From Mesaphorura yosii (Eukaryota; Arthropoda; Collembola; Poduromorpha; Tullbergiidae): a stretch of 64,000 nucleotides of DNA. Below, piece after piece: positions 1-10,700 of the stretch (positions are counted from its first letter, which is position 1; each line of letters starts with the position of its first letter). Below the pieces are notes generated by a model. It searched no databases. It was not told where the DNA came from and saw only the letters and a program-made list of their open reading frames with translations. The position numbers and the translations under genes were made by a program. The stretch lies in the NCBI GenBank assembly GCA_009869945.1, contig WIXG01000328.1, positions 23,852 to 87,851 of the forward strand, given 5' to 3'.

Positions 1-96
1 TCTCCCTCCAGCTCGTCCAGCCGTAGGTTGAAGGCTCCAAAACGCAAAGGCCGCCCAGAGGAAGACCGCGAATGTCAGCGTGAATGAAGCTCTCAT
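1..96 (-). CDS. Partial secreted protein, N-terminal 32 residues (paralogue of 440-1150)
   Basis: The reverse strand from an ATG at 96-94 encodes 32 residues beginning MRASFTLTFAVFLW, with a hydrophobic signal peptide followed by QPTAGRAGGR. The gene runs off the left edge, so only the secretion signal and the first mature residues are visible. The next gene on the same strand starts MKALSTFILLAAVCAFW and continues QPASGRAGGR, so the two are clearly tandem duplicates. Upstream sequence is also shared, including an AGAGYAGAAATG word and a 22-base element. The function is unknown; the call rests on the signal peptide and the paralogy. Confidence 0.7.
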   Translation of the reverse strand, partial: MRASFTLTFAVFLWAAFAFWSLQPTAGRAGGR

Positions 97-326
97 CTTG
101 CAAAGCAAACCTCAGATGTGCACAAGTTTCAGAGCAGAAATGAATGACAGACTTGTGGCTTCATTTTATTTAAGCACTCAAAGAAGAAAGAAATGACCTG
201 CTACAAGCATTTGCGTGGCAGCCTTAATTAAGAGTACCTCTCTCGCCCTTTCGGTCCTGGTACGCGAGCACCCGGGCCCAAATTTTCCAAATGAAGGTCC
301 GAGGACTTTTGTCATAACGCATATCT

Positions 327-348
327 GGTCAATTAAGTACAATTAATG
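327..348. repeat. Duplicated upstream element, copy 1
   Basis: This 22-base AT-rich element (GGTCAATTAAGTACAATTAA plus TG) lies about 230 bases upstream of the left-edge secreted-protein gene. It recurs with one mismatch at 1461-1482, about 310 bases upstream of the paralogue. It is either a shared promoter element or simply residue of the tandem duplication. The rest of 97-439 shows no coding potential. Confidence 0.55.
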
Positions 349-439
349 CGTCGCATTAAAATATGCAAATATGCTGTCTAAGCCAGTCAACATCGTTAAA
401 CAATTTATTTTTGGTATTCTGATTCACTATGTTTAGTGT

Positions 440-1150
440 CTAGGCCATAGGTTTCCTACCGGCGACGTCGGGATTTGCTTCTTTGTACCAGCGTGCAAAC
501 TTCCTTGGCCTGTCCACTGCAATCTTACGCACACGGTAGCGACCCGTGCGGATCGTCTTATACTTTGTCCGTCCGTACGTGTAAATAGAGCCCGAACCGG
601 AACCGAGCAAGCCCACACCCACGCCCGCGCCGGTGAGGTAGTCGCCACTGCCAGGCTTCGGGTCGCACCTCCCCGTGGCACCATCTCGCTTCAGTCCGCG
701 GGGGCACTTTGCAGGCACGCAAAGTCCACTCCGAAAGTAACGGATTTCTAGCGCGCCGCAACCGTCGCGATCGTCCTCGTCTTCATCATTTTCGTCTTCG
801 CTCTCTTCTTCGTCGTAGTATTCATCCTCCTCCTCCTGGGGTTCGTCCTCACTTTTGCCTATAACTGCGCCTCCACCAGTGCCAGCGTCTTTCTCATTGA
901 CCACTGCCGAGGCGGGTTCCGTCTCAGGTTCAGGCTCGAATTCAAACTCACTGGATAAAGAAACTTCCTCTGTCTGTCCTGGAGTCGCCACGAGAAGTTT
1001 CGCATTTTCACCGTTGCTGTGGGCCCTCCCTCCTGTTTTGGCGAGGCTTACCGGAGCTGGAACTCTCCCTCCAGCTCGTCCTGATGCGGGCTGCGCATTC
1101 CAAAAGGCGCAGACAGCAGCCAAGAGGATGAACGTGGATAAGGCTTTCAT
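440..1150 (-). CDS. Acidic secreted protein, 236 aa, unknown function
   Basis: The reading frame is open further upstream, but the methionine at 1150-1148 is the best start because it opens a classic signal peptide (MKALSTFILLAAVCAFW, cleavage near QPASG). The mature protein has a Glu/Asp-rich stretch around residues 75-135 containing EDEYYDEEESEDENDEDEDD. A small cysteine-bearing segment follows (CGALEIRYF, then CVPAKCPRG and GRCDP). The C-terminus is Gly/Ser-rich, then basic (RTKYKTIRTGRYRVRKIAVD). An acidic middle and basic tail are seen in cuticle or mineral-binding secreted proteins, but I recognise no family. It is intronless from the chosen start, on the same strand as its tandem paralogue at the left edge. 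Confidence 0.65.
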   Translation of the reverse strand: MKALSTFILLAAVCAFWNAQPASGRAGGRVPAPVSLAKTGGRAHSNGENAKLLVATPGQTEEVSLSSEFEFEPEPETEPASAVVNEKDAGTGGGAVIGKSEDEPQEEEDEYYDEEESEDENDEDEDDRDGCGALEIRYFRSGLCVPAKCPRGLKRDGATGRCDPKPGSGDYLTGAGVGVGLLGSGSGSIYTYGRTKYKTIRTGRYRVRKIAVDRPRKFARWYKEANPDVAGRKPMA

Positions 1151-1460
1151 CTTGCAGACGTTGGCGGAGATTTGTAGGCTCTGCGTGACCTGTAGAGTAG
1201 AAATGCCAGACAGATTCGTTGAAATTTGAACTTTTCTCCTTGAAATTGATTTAAATTGAGTATTCAACAAAATGGAAATGGCGCAGTCGACGCTGCATTT
1301 GGACTGTAGCTGCAGCACGAAAGTTTTAGTACCTCTTTCATTCTTTTACTTCTGGTGACTCAATTGAAAGTCTAAGGATTTTTACATTATGACATGAGCG
1401 ATGAACGAGTATGTTATTTATAACTCAGAGTTGTGCGTAAGCAGAAACAGAATAAGGACA

Positions 1461-1482
1461 GGTCAATTAAATACAATTAATG
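1461..1482. repeat. Duplicated upstream element, copy 2
   Basis: This is the second copy of the 22-base element at 327-348, differing at one base. It lies upstream of the acidic secreted-protein gene. The remainder of 1151-1857 holds the 5' flanks of that gene and of the divergent GPCR at 1858, with no further coding signal. Confidence 0.55.
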
Positions 1483-1857
1483 AGGCTCATCAAAATAAGC
1501 ACACTCGCTAATCTCTCCCTTCGCCGACACGCGACAAAGACTACGATAAAGTTACGGTAGACGAAGGATAGCAACGACATCGCTTGTTAGTTGCAAGGAT
1601 GGGAAAAATGCAAGCAATTCCTGGTTTACTTAGCATGCGCACGTGAGAATCAAAAATTACTTGAGTAAAGTATTTTGAGGCTTGGAAGTTTCCTAGTGCT
1701 TCTTGCTTTTTCTATGGTCCGACGTCTTTTTGAGCATTTACCTCGACAGTTTGCAGCTTTTGGTGCAGATTTGGCATTCCATAATTTCCTGCTGCTTGCT
1801 GCATGCATTCACAATTCAGGCCTGCATCGCTTCGCTCGTCGTCGATAGGCACAATAA

Positions 1858-2937
1858 ATGGCCACCAAAACGTCGTACCCGGCCTCTCAGTCGCTACTGC
1901 TCGTCGCGTATGTGCTCTCCAATCTCATCGCCATACTCGATAACGCGTTCATCATCCGAACGATTCGCCACCGTCGAATGCGGACGACGACCTTCGCTCT
2001 GATCGCCAACCAGGCATTCAGCGATTTGATGTGCGGGCTGCTGTATCTCAGCCAGCTCTTCCTCTGCTCCACACGCCTGCTCTCCTTCGGCCTTCCGGGT
2101 ATCGCCGTCTGCGAGGCGTCGTTCACGCTGATGCTCGCCACCTTTCAAGTGTCGATCCTATCAATGTGCGCCATCTCCATCGAACGATACCTCAAACTTT
2201 GTCGCCCGCATGGCGGCTACGTCCTCCAGCCACGGCTGACGATCTTCAGTATTTGGGGGCTCGCACTCCTCGTCACGATGCTCAACTCCCCTGAGACGAG
2301 GTTCTCACAGTTCTTCACGCCCACCCAGATTTTTGGCTGCCGCATTTCGATCCCGACGGGCCTCCCCTTCTTCCGGTCGCACTACAACCACGTTTTGCTG
2401 CTACTCTTCACGGTTGTCTGTCAGGTCACCGTCCTAAATGTGATGTACTACAAAATCATCCGCAAAATCTGGGGAAAGAAACCCGTCGTCGTGCGGTTGG
2501 ACGTCGCACACGAAGCATTCGACGAGAACAAGCGGCAGATGACGAAGATGCTGCTCATAATTCTGGTCTCCTACACCATCTTTTGCGCTCCGCTCTTGTT
2601 CACTTTCGCCGTGCACTACTTTGTCGTGGAAATCCTACCTGAGCCCTGCAACGCGGCGACGGAAGAGGCGTGGTTGTTTCACGTGGCAAGCTTCCTCATA
2701 CTTGCGAGCGCCGGAGCCAATCCGTTCATTTACTGCAAGTATAATCGCGTGTTCAGGTCAGAGGCAGAGACGCTCCTGCAGCGGATCAGGCGGACGTGCA
2801 CGCGTGATCAGGCGGGCGACGGGGGCGATGGCGGAGACGAACTCTGGATTTCTTCTAAAAGTGCAACGAATACGAGCAGCACTTCGACTTCGCAATCGTC
2901 GGACATTCCAGTCGTACATTTTGCAAGAAGGCCATAA
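1858..2937 (+). CDS. Rhodopsin-like (class A) G-protein-coupled receptor, 359 aa
   Basis: This is an intronless seven-transmembrane receptor. TM1 ends at NAFIIRTIRHRRMR. TM2 carries the conserved acidic residue in NQAFSDLMCG. TM3 ends with the class A ERY motif (SIERYLKLCRP), and TM7 has NPFIYCKYN, a form of NPxxY. The TM3 cysteine (AVCEASF) and an extracellular-loop-2 cysteine (FGCRIS) can form the usual disulfide. The cytoplasmic tail is Ser/Thr-rich (SATNTSSTSTSQSS), a plausible phosphorylation region. The ligand cannot be told. The receptor lies tail-to-tail with a close paralogue at 3143-4090. AATAAATAAATT about 50 bases downstream is a probable poly(A) signal. Confidence 0.85.
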   Translation: MATKTSYPASQSLLLVAYVLSNLIAILDNAFIIRTIRHRRMRTTTFALIANQAFSDLMCGLLYLSQLFLCSTRLLSFGLPGIAVCEASFTLMLATFQVSILSMCAISIERYLKLCRPHGGYVLQPRLTIFSIWGLALLVTMLNSPETRFSQFFTPTQIFGCRISIPTGLPFFRSHYNHVLLLLFTVVCQVTVLNVMYYKIIRKIWGKKPVVVRLDVAHEAFDENKRQMTKMLLIILVSYTIFCAPLLFTFAVHYFVVEILPEPCNAATEEAWLFHVASFLILASAGANPFIYCKYNRVFRSEAETLLQRIRRTCTRDQAGDGGDGGDELWISSKSATNTSSTSTSQSSDIPVVHFARRP

Positions 2938-3142
2938 AACTTTCAGGTTGTACTCATTTACTATTTGGGGTTTATTAATTCACACACTAATAAATAAATT
3001 AATTTGCGTCACACTAAATTAATGCAATTAAACTGTAAAATATGATTGATTCGTAACAATTCGTATAGTGTCAGAAGACTACGAAGTGGTCGCGTCGGTT
3101 CCACTAGCACTTTTGCTCAGAGAGAAAAAGACTTTGGTGTTG

Positions 3143-4090
3143 CTAGCGCGATGGCCTGCGTCTGAGCCAATCGAGGCCCTCCTTCGCTTCCGACCTAATC
3201 ACTTGATTATATTTGCAGTATATAAATGGGTTCAAGCAAATGCTCGAAATGAGGGCAAAGTATGACAGCTGAAACCACCACGGCTCGTCCGTCGCCTCAT
3301 TGCAGGGCTCCGGGAGGATGTGCACGACGACGTAGTGGAGCGTGTAAATGATAAATAGCGGGCTGCACAGGCTGAAGTACAGGACCACAATCACAATCAG
3401 CATCTCGGTCATCTGGCGCTTCGACTCCTCAAAAGCCTCCGTCGCTTCCTCCGACTGGTTGCCCACGGGCGATCGTGCCTGAATCTTCGCGATGACTTTG
3501 TAGTACGCGGCGCCCATGACCGCCGCCGGGGCGGAAGCGGCGAGGAGCAGCACGATGACGTGGTTGTAGTGCGATCGGAAAAAGGTAAGGCCCGTCGGGA
3601 CGGAGATCCGGCAGCCAAAGATTTGCGTCTCTGTGAAGAATTGCGAGCACCTCGTCTCGGGGAGGCTGACGAGCGTGAGCAGGAGCGCCAACCCCCAAAT
3701 GCTGAACACCGTGCGCCACGGCTGAAGCACGTATCCGCCGTTCGGGCGACACAGTTTGAGGTACCGCTCGACGGAAATGGCCGTCATCGTTAGGATGGAG
3801 ACTTCGAACGTCATCAGCATCAGCGTGAACGACGCCTCGCAGACGACGGCGCCAGGCAGTCCGAAGGAGAGCAGACGTGTGGAGCAGAGGAAGAGCTGGC
3901 TGAGGTACAGCAGCCCGCACATCAGATCACTGAACGCCTGGTTGGCGATCAGAGCGAAGGTCGTCGTCCGCATTCGCCGCCGGCGCACCGTACGGATGAT
4001 GAACGCGTTCCCGGCCGTGGCGACGACGCTCGTTAGGACGTACGCGGAGAGAAGAAGCCAGTCAGCCCACGAATACGCGTGGGCAACCAT
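3143..4090 (-). CDS. Rhodopsin-like (class A) GPCR, 315 aa, inverted paralogue of 1858-2937
   Basis: This intronless seven-transmembrane receptor has the same landmarks as its neighbour: NQAFSDLMCG in TM2, ISVERYLKLCRP after TM3, and NPFIYCKYN in TM7. From RRMRTTTFALIANQ through LLSFGLPG it is identical to the 1858 gene, whereas TM1, TM4-TM6 and the tails differ. It lacks the long Ser/Thr-rich tail and ends shortly after TM7 (EGLDWLRRRPSR). The two 3' ends are about 200 bases apart. The uneven identity suggests gene conversion after an inverted duplication. The ligand is unknown. Confidence 0.85.
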   Translation of the reverse strand: MVAHAYSWADWLLLSAYVLTSVVATAGNAFIIRTVRRRRMRTTTFALIANQAFSDLMCGLLYLSQLFLCSTRLLSFGLPGAVVCEASFTLMLMTFEVSILTMTAISVERYLKLCRPNGGYVLQPWRTVFSIWGLALLLTLVSLPETRCSQFFTETQIFGCRISVPTGLTFFRSHYNHVIVLLLAASAPAAVMGAAYYKVIAKIQARSPVGNQSEEATEAFEESKRQMTEMLIVIVVLYFSLCSPLFIIYTLHYVVVHILPEPCNEATDEPWWFQLSYFALISSICLNPFIYCKYNQVIRSEAKEGLDWLRRRPSR

Positions 4091-5212
4091 TGCAAACGAA
4101 CGCGGAGCGAAGGAGCTCTCAAATGGAAATGCGGGCTCGCACGTCGCGCCTGAAATTGCACAAAAGCAAAGACCGCATAGAAAAGAAATCGCGACCTCGC
4201 GAATAATTCACTATAATTTTCGAAATCACATGATACAGAATTCATAAAGAAAATTCCTGTTGTAATTCGAAATTCACAGAATGCTAGTATGCGGTCTCGA
4301 TTCGGCCAAGGCAGACAGCCAGTCTAACCCGTTATCATCAGAAAGAACATGAAAAAGTTGGTAAAACAACGGCAGTCCTACTAATTATGCTAAAAATTAC
4401 AGGTCCCAGTCTTGAAATTCACGAACCGCCAAATTATGTCCGAATTCATCTATGCTGGGACAGCAAAAGAAAGCTCCGTTCATTTCGAAATTCGCAATTC
4501 ACAGCGAGCGAAATCAATTTGCAAGTCACAAAATGGTTATAACTGACTTGGAATTTCGCATCTTTGAATTCTATGGCCACCTGGCCGGGTGCACTTTTCC
4601 TTTCGCCCTGGAATGGGACCATCAGCAAAAATTCCTGCACACCTGCACTTCGCGCTCCAAACTAGCGGCGGGAGGCGGTTTCATGACCACCAGTCGTGTA
4701 CATGGAGAGTCTGGGTAAGGCAGAGAGACCTCCCGACAGGCAGAGTACAGCCATGCGCACAGGGGGTGCTGAACCAGAAACGTTGTATTTTAAAAATTTT
4801 ATGGCAAGTTACCCGATTTTAATTAGTGGAGTCTATGTGTACAATTATAAATTCCATTTAAGTAATTGTTATCATGTTATTAACTGCGAAATGTCAATAA
4901 ATCCAAGTTTAAATTTTCGGTCAACCTAATTTCGCAGCATTTAGAAGCTCCTTGTAATGAGTACCAAGTAGTTAGTTTGGACCTACGATTTGCCAACCAC
5001 CAACGCCTTTTCACTCGACGGCAGAGTTCCGTAGAAGGTCCGTGTAGCTACGTCTCTGACCTTCGTAGTTTCGCATTCGGTTGTGCATTAGAAAGTTCTT
5101 TGAGACTACGCTGGGGCTACCGGAGACATTTCAGCAACTTCCTGCGGATGCTCGCAACTACGCAACTCGAGCTACTTTGTCGGTTCAGTGTGTTCGAGTG
5201 CTACATGGGCTA
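4091..5212. other. Intergenic, no gene recognised
   Basis: About 1.1 kb upstream of the reverse-strand GPCR. Short open frames exist on both strands, but none shows a domain, a signal peptide or a coherent exon. An unassigned downstream exon of the chitin-binding remnant at 5213-5646 could lie here, but I could not identify one. Confidence 0.5.
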
Positions 5213-5646
5213 TTAGCTCACTTGCAATTCTTGAGGGAAAACCTCATATCCAATTGGAGGGCAAAAGACGGGCTGAGGCTGCTCGGTTGTCATAGGTGGA
5301 ATCGTGCTTGGTTCGGCTGCTGGGAGATCTAGATCACAGTAGGCGCCTGCGACTGGTTTGCGTATCTTGCATCGAATAGTAGCGGAGAGCACGACAAAAT
5401 CTGAGACACGCCGTGGAAGCATCGAATATACAGCGTACAGTTTCCGGGGTACGGGAAATTGTAGACGCCTTCTGGTAGGCAAATTTCGGGTAAATCCAGT
5501 TCGATAGACGCAATTTCATCTCTGTATCTGCTTGCATCACCGCCGTAACTTCCGTATCCGCTCAGAGTGTACATTCTGCTGGCGCGGGCTCCGATGGATT
5601 CAACAGCTGCCACTGTCTCGTTCAAGATGTTTGAGTGGTTTGTCAT
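5213..5646 (-). pseudogene. Chitin-binding type 2 (CBM14) protein with a one-base frameshift
   Basis: From the ATG at 5646 the frame encodes an N-terminal region and then a peritrophin-A type domain: CLPEGVYNFPYPGNC, YIRCFHGV, LSCSPLLFDA. The last two cysteines appear only in another frame (RCKIRKPVAGAYC, then DLDLPAAEPSTIPP). One missing base near 5375-5385 would restore the six-cysteine pattern. A second domain then seems to begin (VFCPPIGYEVFPQE) and stops at 5213. GTGAGC right after it could be a splice donor, but I found no following exon. Such proteins bind chitin in cuticle or gut lining. There is no clear signal peptide at the ATG, so a 5' exon may be missing. It is either a young pseudogene or carries an assembly indel. 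Confidence 0.55.
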
Positions 5647-5978
5647 TTTGATGCTTGTGCTTCATTTATGCATCCTCCAGTAATTTAATCGTTTGCACAC
5701 AAAATTCTCTGTTCATGTCTGTATGATTGATTAAATAGAATCCTAAGTTCCCCAAGAATGCAATTCCATTCTTTCTCAACTTTTACTTTTCTGCAAGGAT
5801 TCTTGAGTTTTTGTGGGTGGGACATTTTTCTGCTCGTGTTGATTTGCACTTGCACACTTCACTTGCTGATTTTTTAATCGAAGTGAGAGTCAAAATTATT
5901 ATTCACATTTGACGGTTATTCAGTTACTGATTAGTGATTACCTTACTAGCTAACCAGCCCTGAGCCATCGCATAGGCA

Positions 5979-7000
5979 ATGAATGCTGGAGCCAGCACCA
6001 GCAGCAGTGTAACCGGAGCCGGCAATTCCAATCAAGAATTCGATTCAGGTAAGGAAGTCGTTAGCCAAAGTCGTCAATTAATAAACTTCCTGCTTGCTTA
6101 TCTGTTCTAATCGAATGTATTGTTACCACCTGCAATTAATTAGGCCCGGTGGAGGTCGAGCTTATCGATGGAGTGCCGAAAGTCTTCCTGGAGTGCCTCG
6201 AGGACGTATTTGACAATTCAAACAAATTGTATCTGCAGTTAAAACTTCAATCAGATGGCCAATGCGCCAGCCCCGCTCCCCTGCACGAGAAATACAACCT
6301 GGAGCTGCTGATAAGCGTCTTAGACGATAAAGGCAACGCCAGATTTTCCGTTTGGCTTCTAAAAAGTTCCCCCGCACCGGCGCCGCCGAAGCAAACTCAA
6401 TTTCTAGTGGTTACTGATCGTGGTGATGCAATTTTGACAGTCGAGCAAACTGGATTCATGGTAAGCACTGCAATTTTGCCAGTTGCCAACTTCAATTACT
6501 TGCAAACTTAATGCTGATTCGATTTATTAACAGGCTACTCGGTACGAAATTTCAGGAGCTGGAATTTTAGGGTTTAGCCTGCGCCGGACGGCTTTCGGCA
6601 ACTACGTCGCCTTCGACAAGTGGAAGAACCTGTTTAAAATCCATTCCTGGTGGCTCCGACTGTCCCCTCTTTGCCTTGCGGGGCCGAGACGCCAGATAAT
6701 GGTTAATATTCTTAATCTAGACGGCACCTGGACTGGAGCGCTCGCATACAACGTCTCGACTGTGCCGCATTCGAGCCCGGATGGAGGAGTAGCTGTAACA
6801 AGCCTAGGGGAACAGCTCACCAGCATCAAATTCGCTCCAGGCTTAAATCGGAAAGCCAAATACATCATGTTTGCAGCCTGCCTGATTCCGGTAAGCCAAA
6901 AGGCCCCATACCGAAGAATTTTCATTAATAACTTTAAGCAGATTCCTCCATTTATTGCCATTTTTTGCAGTTCTCGTCTCGTTTTCGCAAGAAAAGATGA
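5979..7000 (+). CDS. Phospholipid-scramblase-like (tubby-fold) protein, four exons, 257 aa
   Basis: I infer exons 5979-6048, 6144-6460, 6534-6890 and 6971-7000. The introns have good donors (GTAAGG, GTAAGC, GTAAGC) and AG acceptors, and the phases agree. The protein starts MNAGASTSSSVTGAG and ends FSSRFRKKR. Late features recall the scramblase/LURP fold: a beta-rich middle (FLVVTDRGDAILTVEQ) and a C-terminal segment SIKFAPGLNRKAKYIMFAAC resembling the DLxxKAxxLGAxFLID helix buried in scramblase barrels. No clear calcium loop or cysteine palmitoylation cluster is visible. The exon structure is well supported by frame continuity; the family call is tentative. Confidence 0.55.
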
Positions 7001-7313
7001 AGGACAACGATTAACCATTAACCAGCGCAGTAATTAGTAACTTGGCCAAATTAGCAGATAAATAATCTCGAATTCACGAGAATTAGCAATAGCATTAGCA
7101 CGAAACACGAAACTTTCGCAATAAAACTTGACACCACGGTCGTAAACTTAAATGTTCATTTGTTCTTTTCCGTCTCATTCATTCCTCCCACAGCACAGCA
7201 GCTGTGCTCTCGGTCCTTGTTTTTCTGGATCCTTTCACACTTGATCTCAAAAACAGCAGCAGCAGAACATCGGCTGGCCGGTCGGCTCGGCGATGTGCGG
7301 AAGTGCGGACGAC

Positions 7314-7333
7314 TCTTTCTTTCTTTCTTTCTT
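7314..7333 (+). repeat. TTTC microsatellite
   Basis: A short run of about four to five TTTC units lies in the 7001-7760 interval upstream of the PARP-Deltex gene. It is followed by TTCAG and could serve as a polypyrimidine tract for a 5' untranslated exon. GTAAGAATTT at about 7506 is a candidate donor of such an exon. Confidence 0.5.
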
Positions 7334-7760
7334 CAGAATTTAATAAAGCAAATCGTCAACGTCATCGATTCTTCAATTATTCATCTCTCAAAGTCAGACT
7401 CAGAATGTCATTAAGTTTAGTTAGCTTATAATCTAGTTATTTAATTGTCTAGTGAACCTACGTGCCTGCCAATTCCACCCGACAATCAATGCGAACAAAT
7501 AGAAGGTAAGAATTTCGTAATCGTACGAGCACGAGATTGGACCCCGGCCCGAGCATTTTCATTGATAAGGAATTCAATGAGGCATGCGAGACAGGACAGG
7601 AAAGAGCCTAGTGGTTAGTTAGTGTAATAGTGCAGTGATAAGACTTGGGAATTGTGTAATTTTTCAGTTGAGGTTATGCGTAGTTGTGTTGCTAATTTCA
7701 GATTATTGCCATCGCAAATTCCCAACCCAAACCCAATTAACTCGCTCGCTGTGGAGAAGG

Positions 7761-10700
7761 ATGCCGCGGGGAGGGCGATCCCTATCCAACCCGGCGTCGC
7801 CTCCGAGCTCCGCCACGACCGCAGTCACGCCCACGCCGAACGGAACCACAACCAGCGGCCAGGCTTCTGCGCAACACCAACACAGCGCCCCACAACCACC
7901 GTCGGGGTCGGGGCTTCAGTATCCTGTGCGTACACCTGCTGCTAGTGGAGCCGGCTCCTTCAATCATGCACCTTTGTCTACCATCAACATGACATCAATA
8001 ATGAATCAACTTTCTCAGCATGCAAGTTATCCAACCTTCGGCAGTGGCGTCGGGAGTGGAGTCGGCAGTTTGCCACATCAGCCTTGGATTTCCAGCCCCT
8101 CTGGTATCGGGTACGTGTATTCATTTTCGTATGCACCGACACATCCTGCTTATCCTCCAACTCCGTCGACGTCTGCTCCGGCTCCAATGGGCGGGTCAGG
8201 TTACCTGTCCTATCCGAGCGGCTCTCAGAATCAAACGACGCAAGCCGCAGCTTCAAACATCAATGGGGGGCAGGCGCCAAATACAGCCCCAGTCGCGTCG
8301 GTCCCGCCACAGCCACAGTCAGCAGCGCCTACGCCGACGATGCCCCCGCAGACGGCCATCCGTGGAAGAGGGAGAGGACGCGGTCGGGGCGGGGTCGGTC
8401 GACCGAGAAAAACTGCTGCCTTGATGCCAACACCAACACTGACTTCATCCACGGCGGCCGCACCAGCCGCAGCCGCCGGTCTGCAGGGCGGGGGTTCTCA
8501 GCCTCCGCCTGCTCATGTGTCTTCAAATGTTCCTGCCGCTGCACCTCTCGGGCCATTAGGGCCATTACTCGGATTAAGTAGTCGTAACTTAAGTCGTCCT
8601 GCGATGCAAAGACATCGATTAGTGCAACATTCGCATCCTTGGTCGAGGCCACCTTCCGTTCACACTCTCTTTGGACACTCTGCCGCCCAACCACCGCCCG
8701 CCTCGCTTCTTCCTCCCACCTTGGCCAAAGCTCCTTGCCCGCCAAACTGGGCTCAATCGCTTCTTCAAGCCACCGCCCAAGTCACGAGTCCATTTCTGAA
8801 GTTTCCCGTCGTCAAAACGTCCGCCGAGTACGCCACCCTCTCGCAGATGTTTGGGCCCACGATGGGCGACGTGGAGCGGGTCGTGAACCCCGAACTCTGG
8901 AAGCGTTTTACCCGTACCCGCGCCGATCTGCTCACGTCAAAGTCTGATGACCTTATTCTCCTTGCGTCGCTGGGGCTCAACGAGGCCGAAGTCGCGCAGA
9001 GGGCGCACGTGTCCATCAATTTCGACAAGGGTCACCTGAACGGGAGCCCGTACTGCGACAACGTCGTGCTACTGTTCCATGGCTCCCGTGGCCACGGCTC
9101 CGTCGACACGATTCTGAGCCAAGGACTCGATGAGCGGCTGGGAAATACAGGCGGCCTGATGGGGCGTGGAATCTACTTTTCTGACGAGCCGCAGAAAGCC
9201 ATGCAATACGACACGAACGGTGTGCTCATTGTCTTCGCCGTCATGCTGGGCGACTGTCTCGCGATTCCTGGGGGAAGCGGCGGTGCTGTTCGCGAACCGG
9301 AGAAGGTCGTGACTCAGAAGAGGAACCATCAAGACCTGTTTTTCGACTCAGTCGTAGGGTGCCCGACCGCCGTGCACAACGAGTATGTCGTCTTCAACCG
9401 GGCGCAGTGCTGCCCACTGTACACGATCTCGTATAATAAATGGGGGCAGGCCACGCCGACGGTGCCCGCCTGGAATCAGACACCTACCTACGGAGAGCAC
9501 GTCGAGGCCCGCCAGCGCTTGCCTTCCTTCGCATGGGGTGTAGGCGTCGGCTCAGCAGCGACGGCCCAGACGCAAAGTCCGTTTTACGCTCGGAAAATAT
9601 TTTCGGCCATGGCGGCTGATGCTGACGACGTTGGAATGGAAACGGAAGACGACGAAGCAGGCTCATCAGCAGTGCGGCGTAACGCAGCCACGACCGCGAC
9701 TGGAGCACAGCAGTCGGCGATGACGAATCTGAAGACGGCCCAGGAGCTCGATGAAGAAGAATCGTTGGCCGTTAAGCTCAGCCAGCTCACGGAACTCGGG
9801 TTCTTGGACGACGACAAAAATAAGGACCTCCTGGAGCAGTTCGGCGGCAACCTCGAGACGACAATCGACTACCTGCTGGAGGAGGCCGCAGGCTCAGGCC
9901 CGAGGGCACTCAATACTCAGGCGACGGCGGCCGGTCCGACTCCAGGCACGTCCGCTTCTGCGATCGCCGCCATGGCGGCGGTGGCGGCGCTAGCAATTCC
10001 ATCCACATCCACTTCAAGCTCGGGCTCGAGTCTGACAAGTCCGACCCCAAAAATATTTTCCCTCTACGATACAATTGACTTGACGGACACCGACGAGGAG
10101 CAGGAGACCACCCCAGCTCTGCACTGCAAGCTCCCTCGGCTGGGCAGCCTCAGTACCGTTACCGTTGCCGTTCCTCAGAATTGCTGTGGAGGTGGAGGGC
10201 AAGGGGCAAGCTCCTCAAAAGCGACTGTGACAGCGACAGCAAGCGTGGCGGGTAAGTAAAAGGCGTAGGCTTAATTTTCAGTCGAGATAAGCCCTACGTT
10301 TCGTATCCACACTCACTGACGACTGATTTTTGCCCACTCAGCCGACGGCGCGATGGAGTGGCTCGACTCTCTTCTGAAAGACTACGACGTTTCGCCGAAG
10401 GACATGAGCATGAATGCGGCTGGAGACGAGGAAGGTGACATCGCTGGTGCTGGCGACGGCGAGGGCAGAGACAAATCAACGGGCGCTGTAAACGAGAATG
10501 AAGAAATGGACGCGGAGGAGGAGGAGAACGCGGTGACTCAACCACCACCAACTCCGCCCCCAACGGAGGAAGAATGTCCCATCTGCTTCGTGGAGTACTC
10601 GCTTGGCCCGGAAGGAGCGGCCGACTGGCAGGTATTCGGCATGAACAAAATTTCTTGCGGACTTAGCCGTTGTATGGTCTTGGTGGGAATTTAAAATTTG

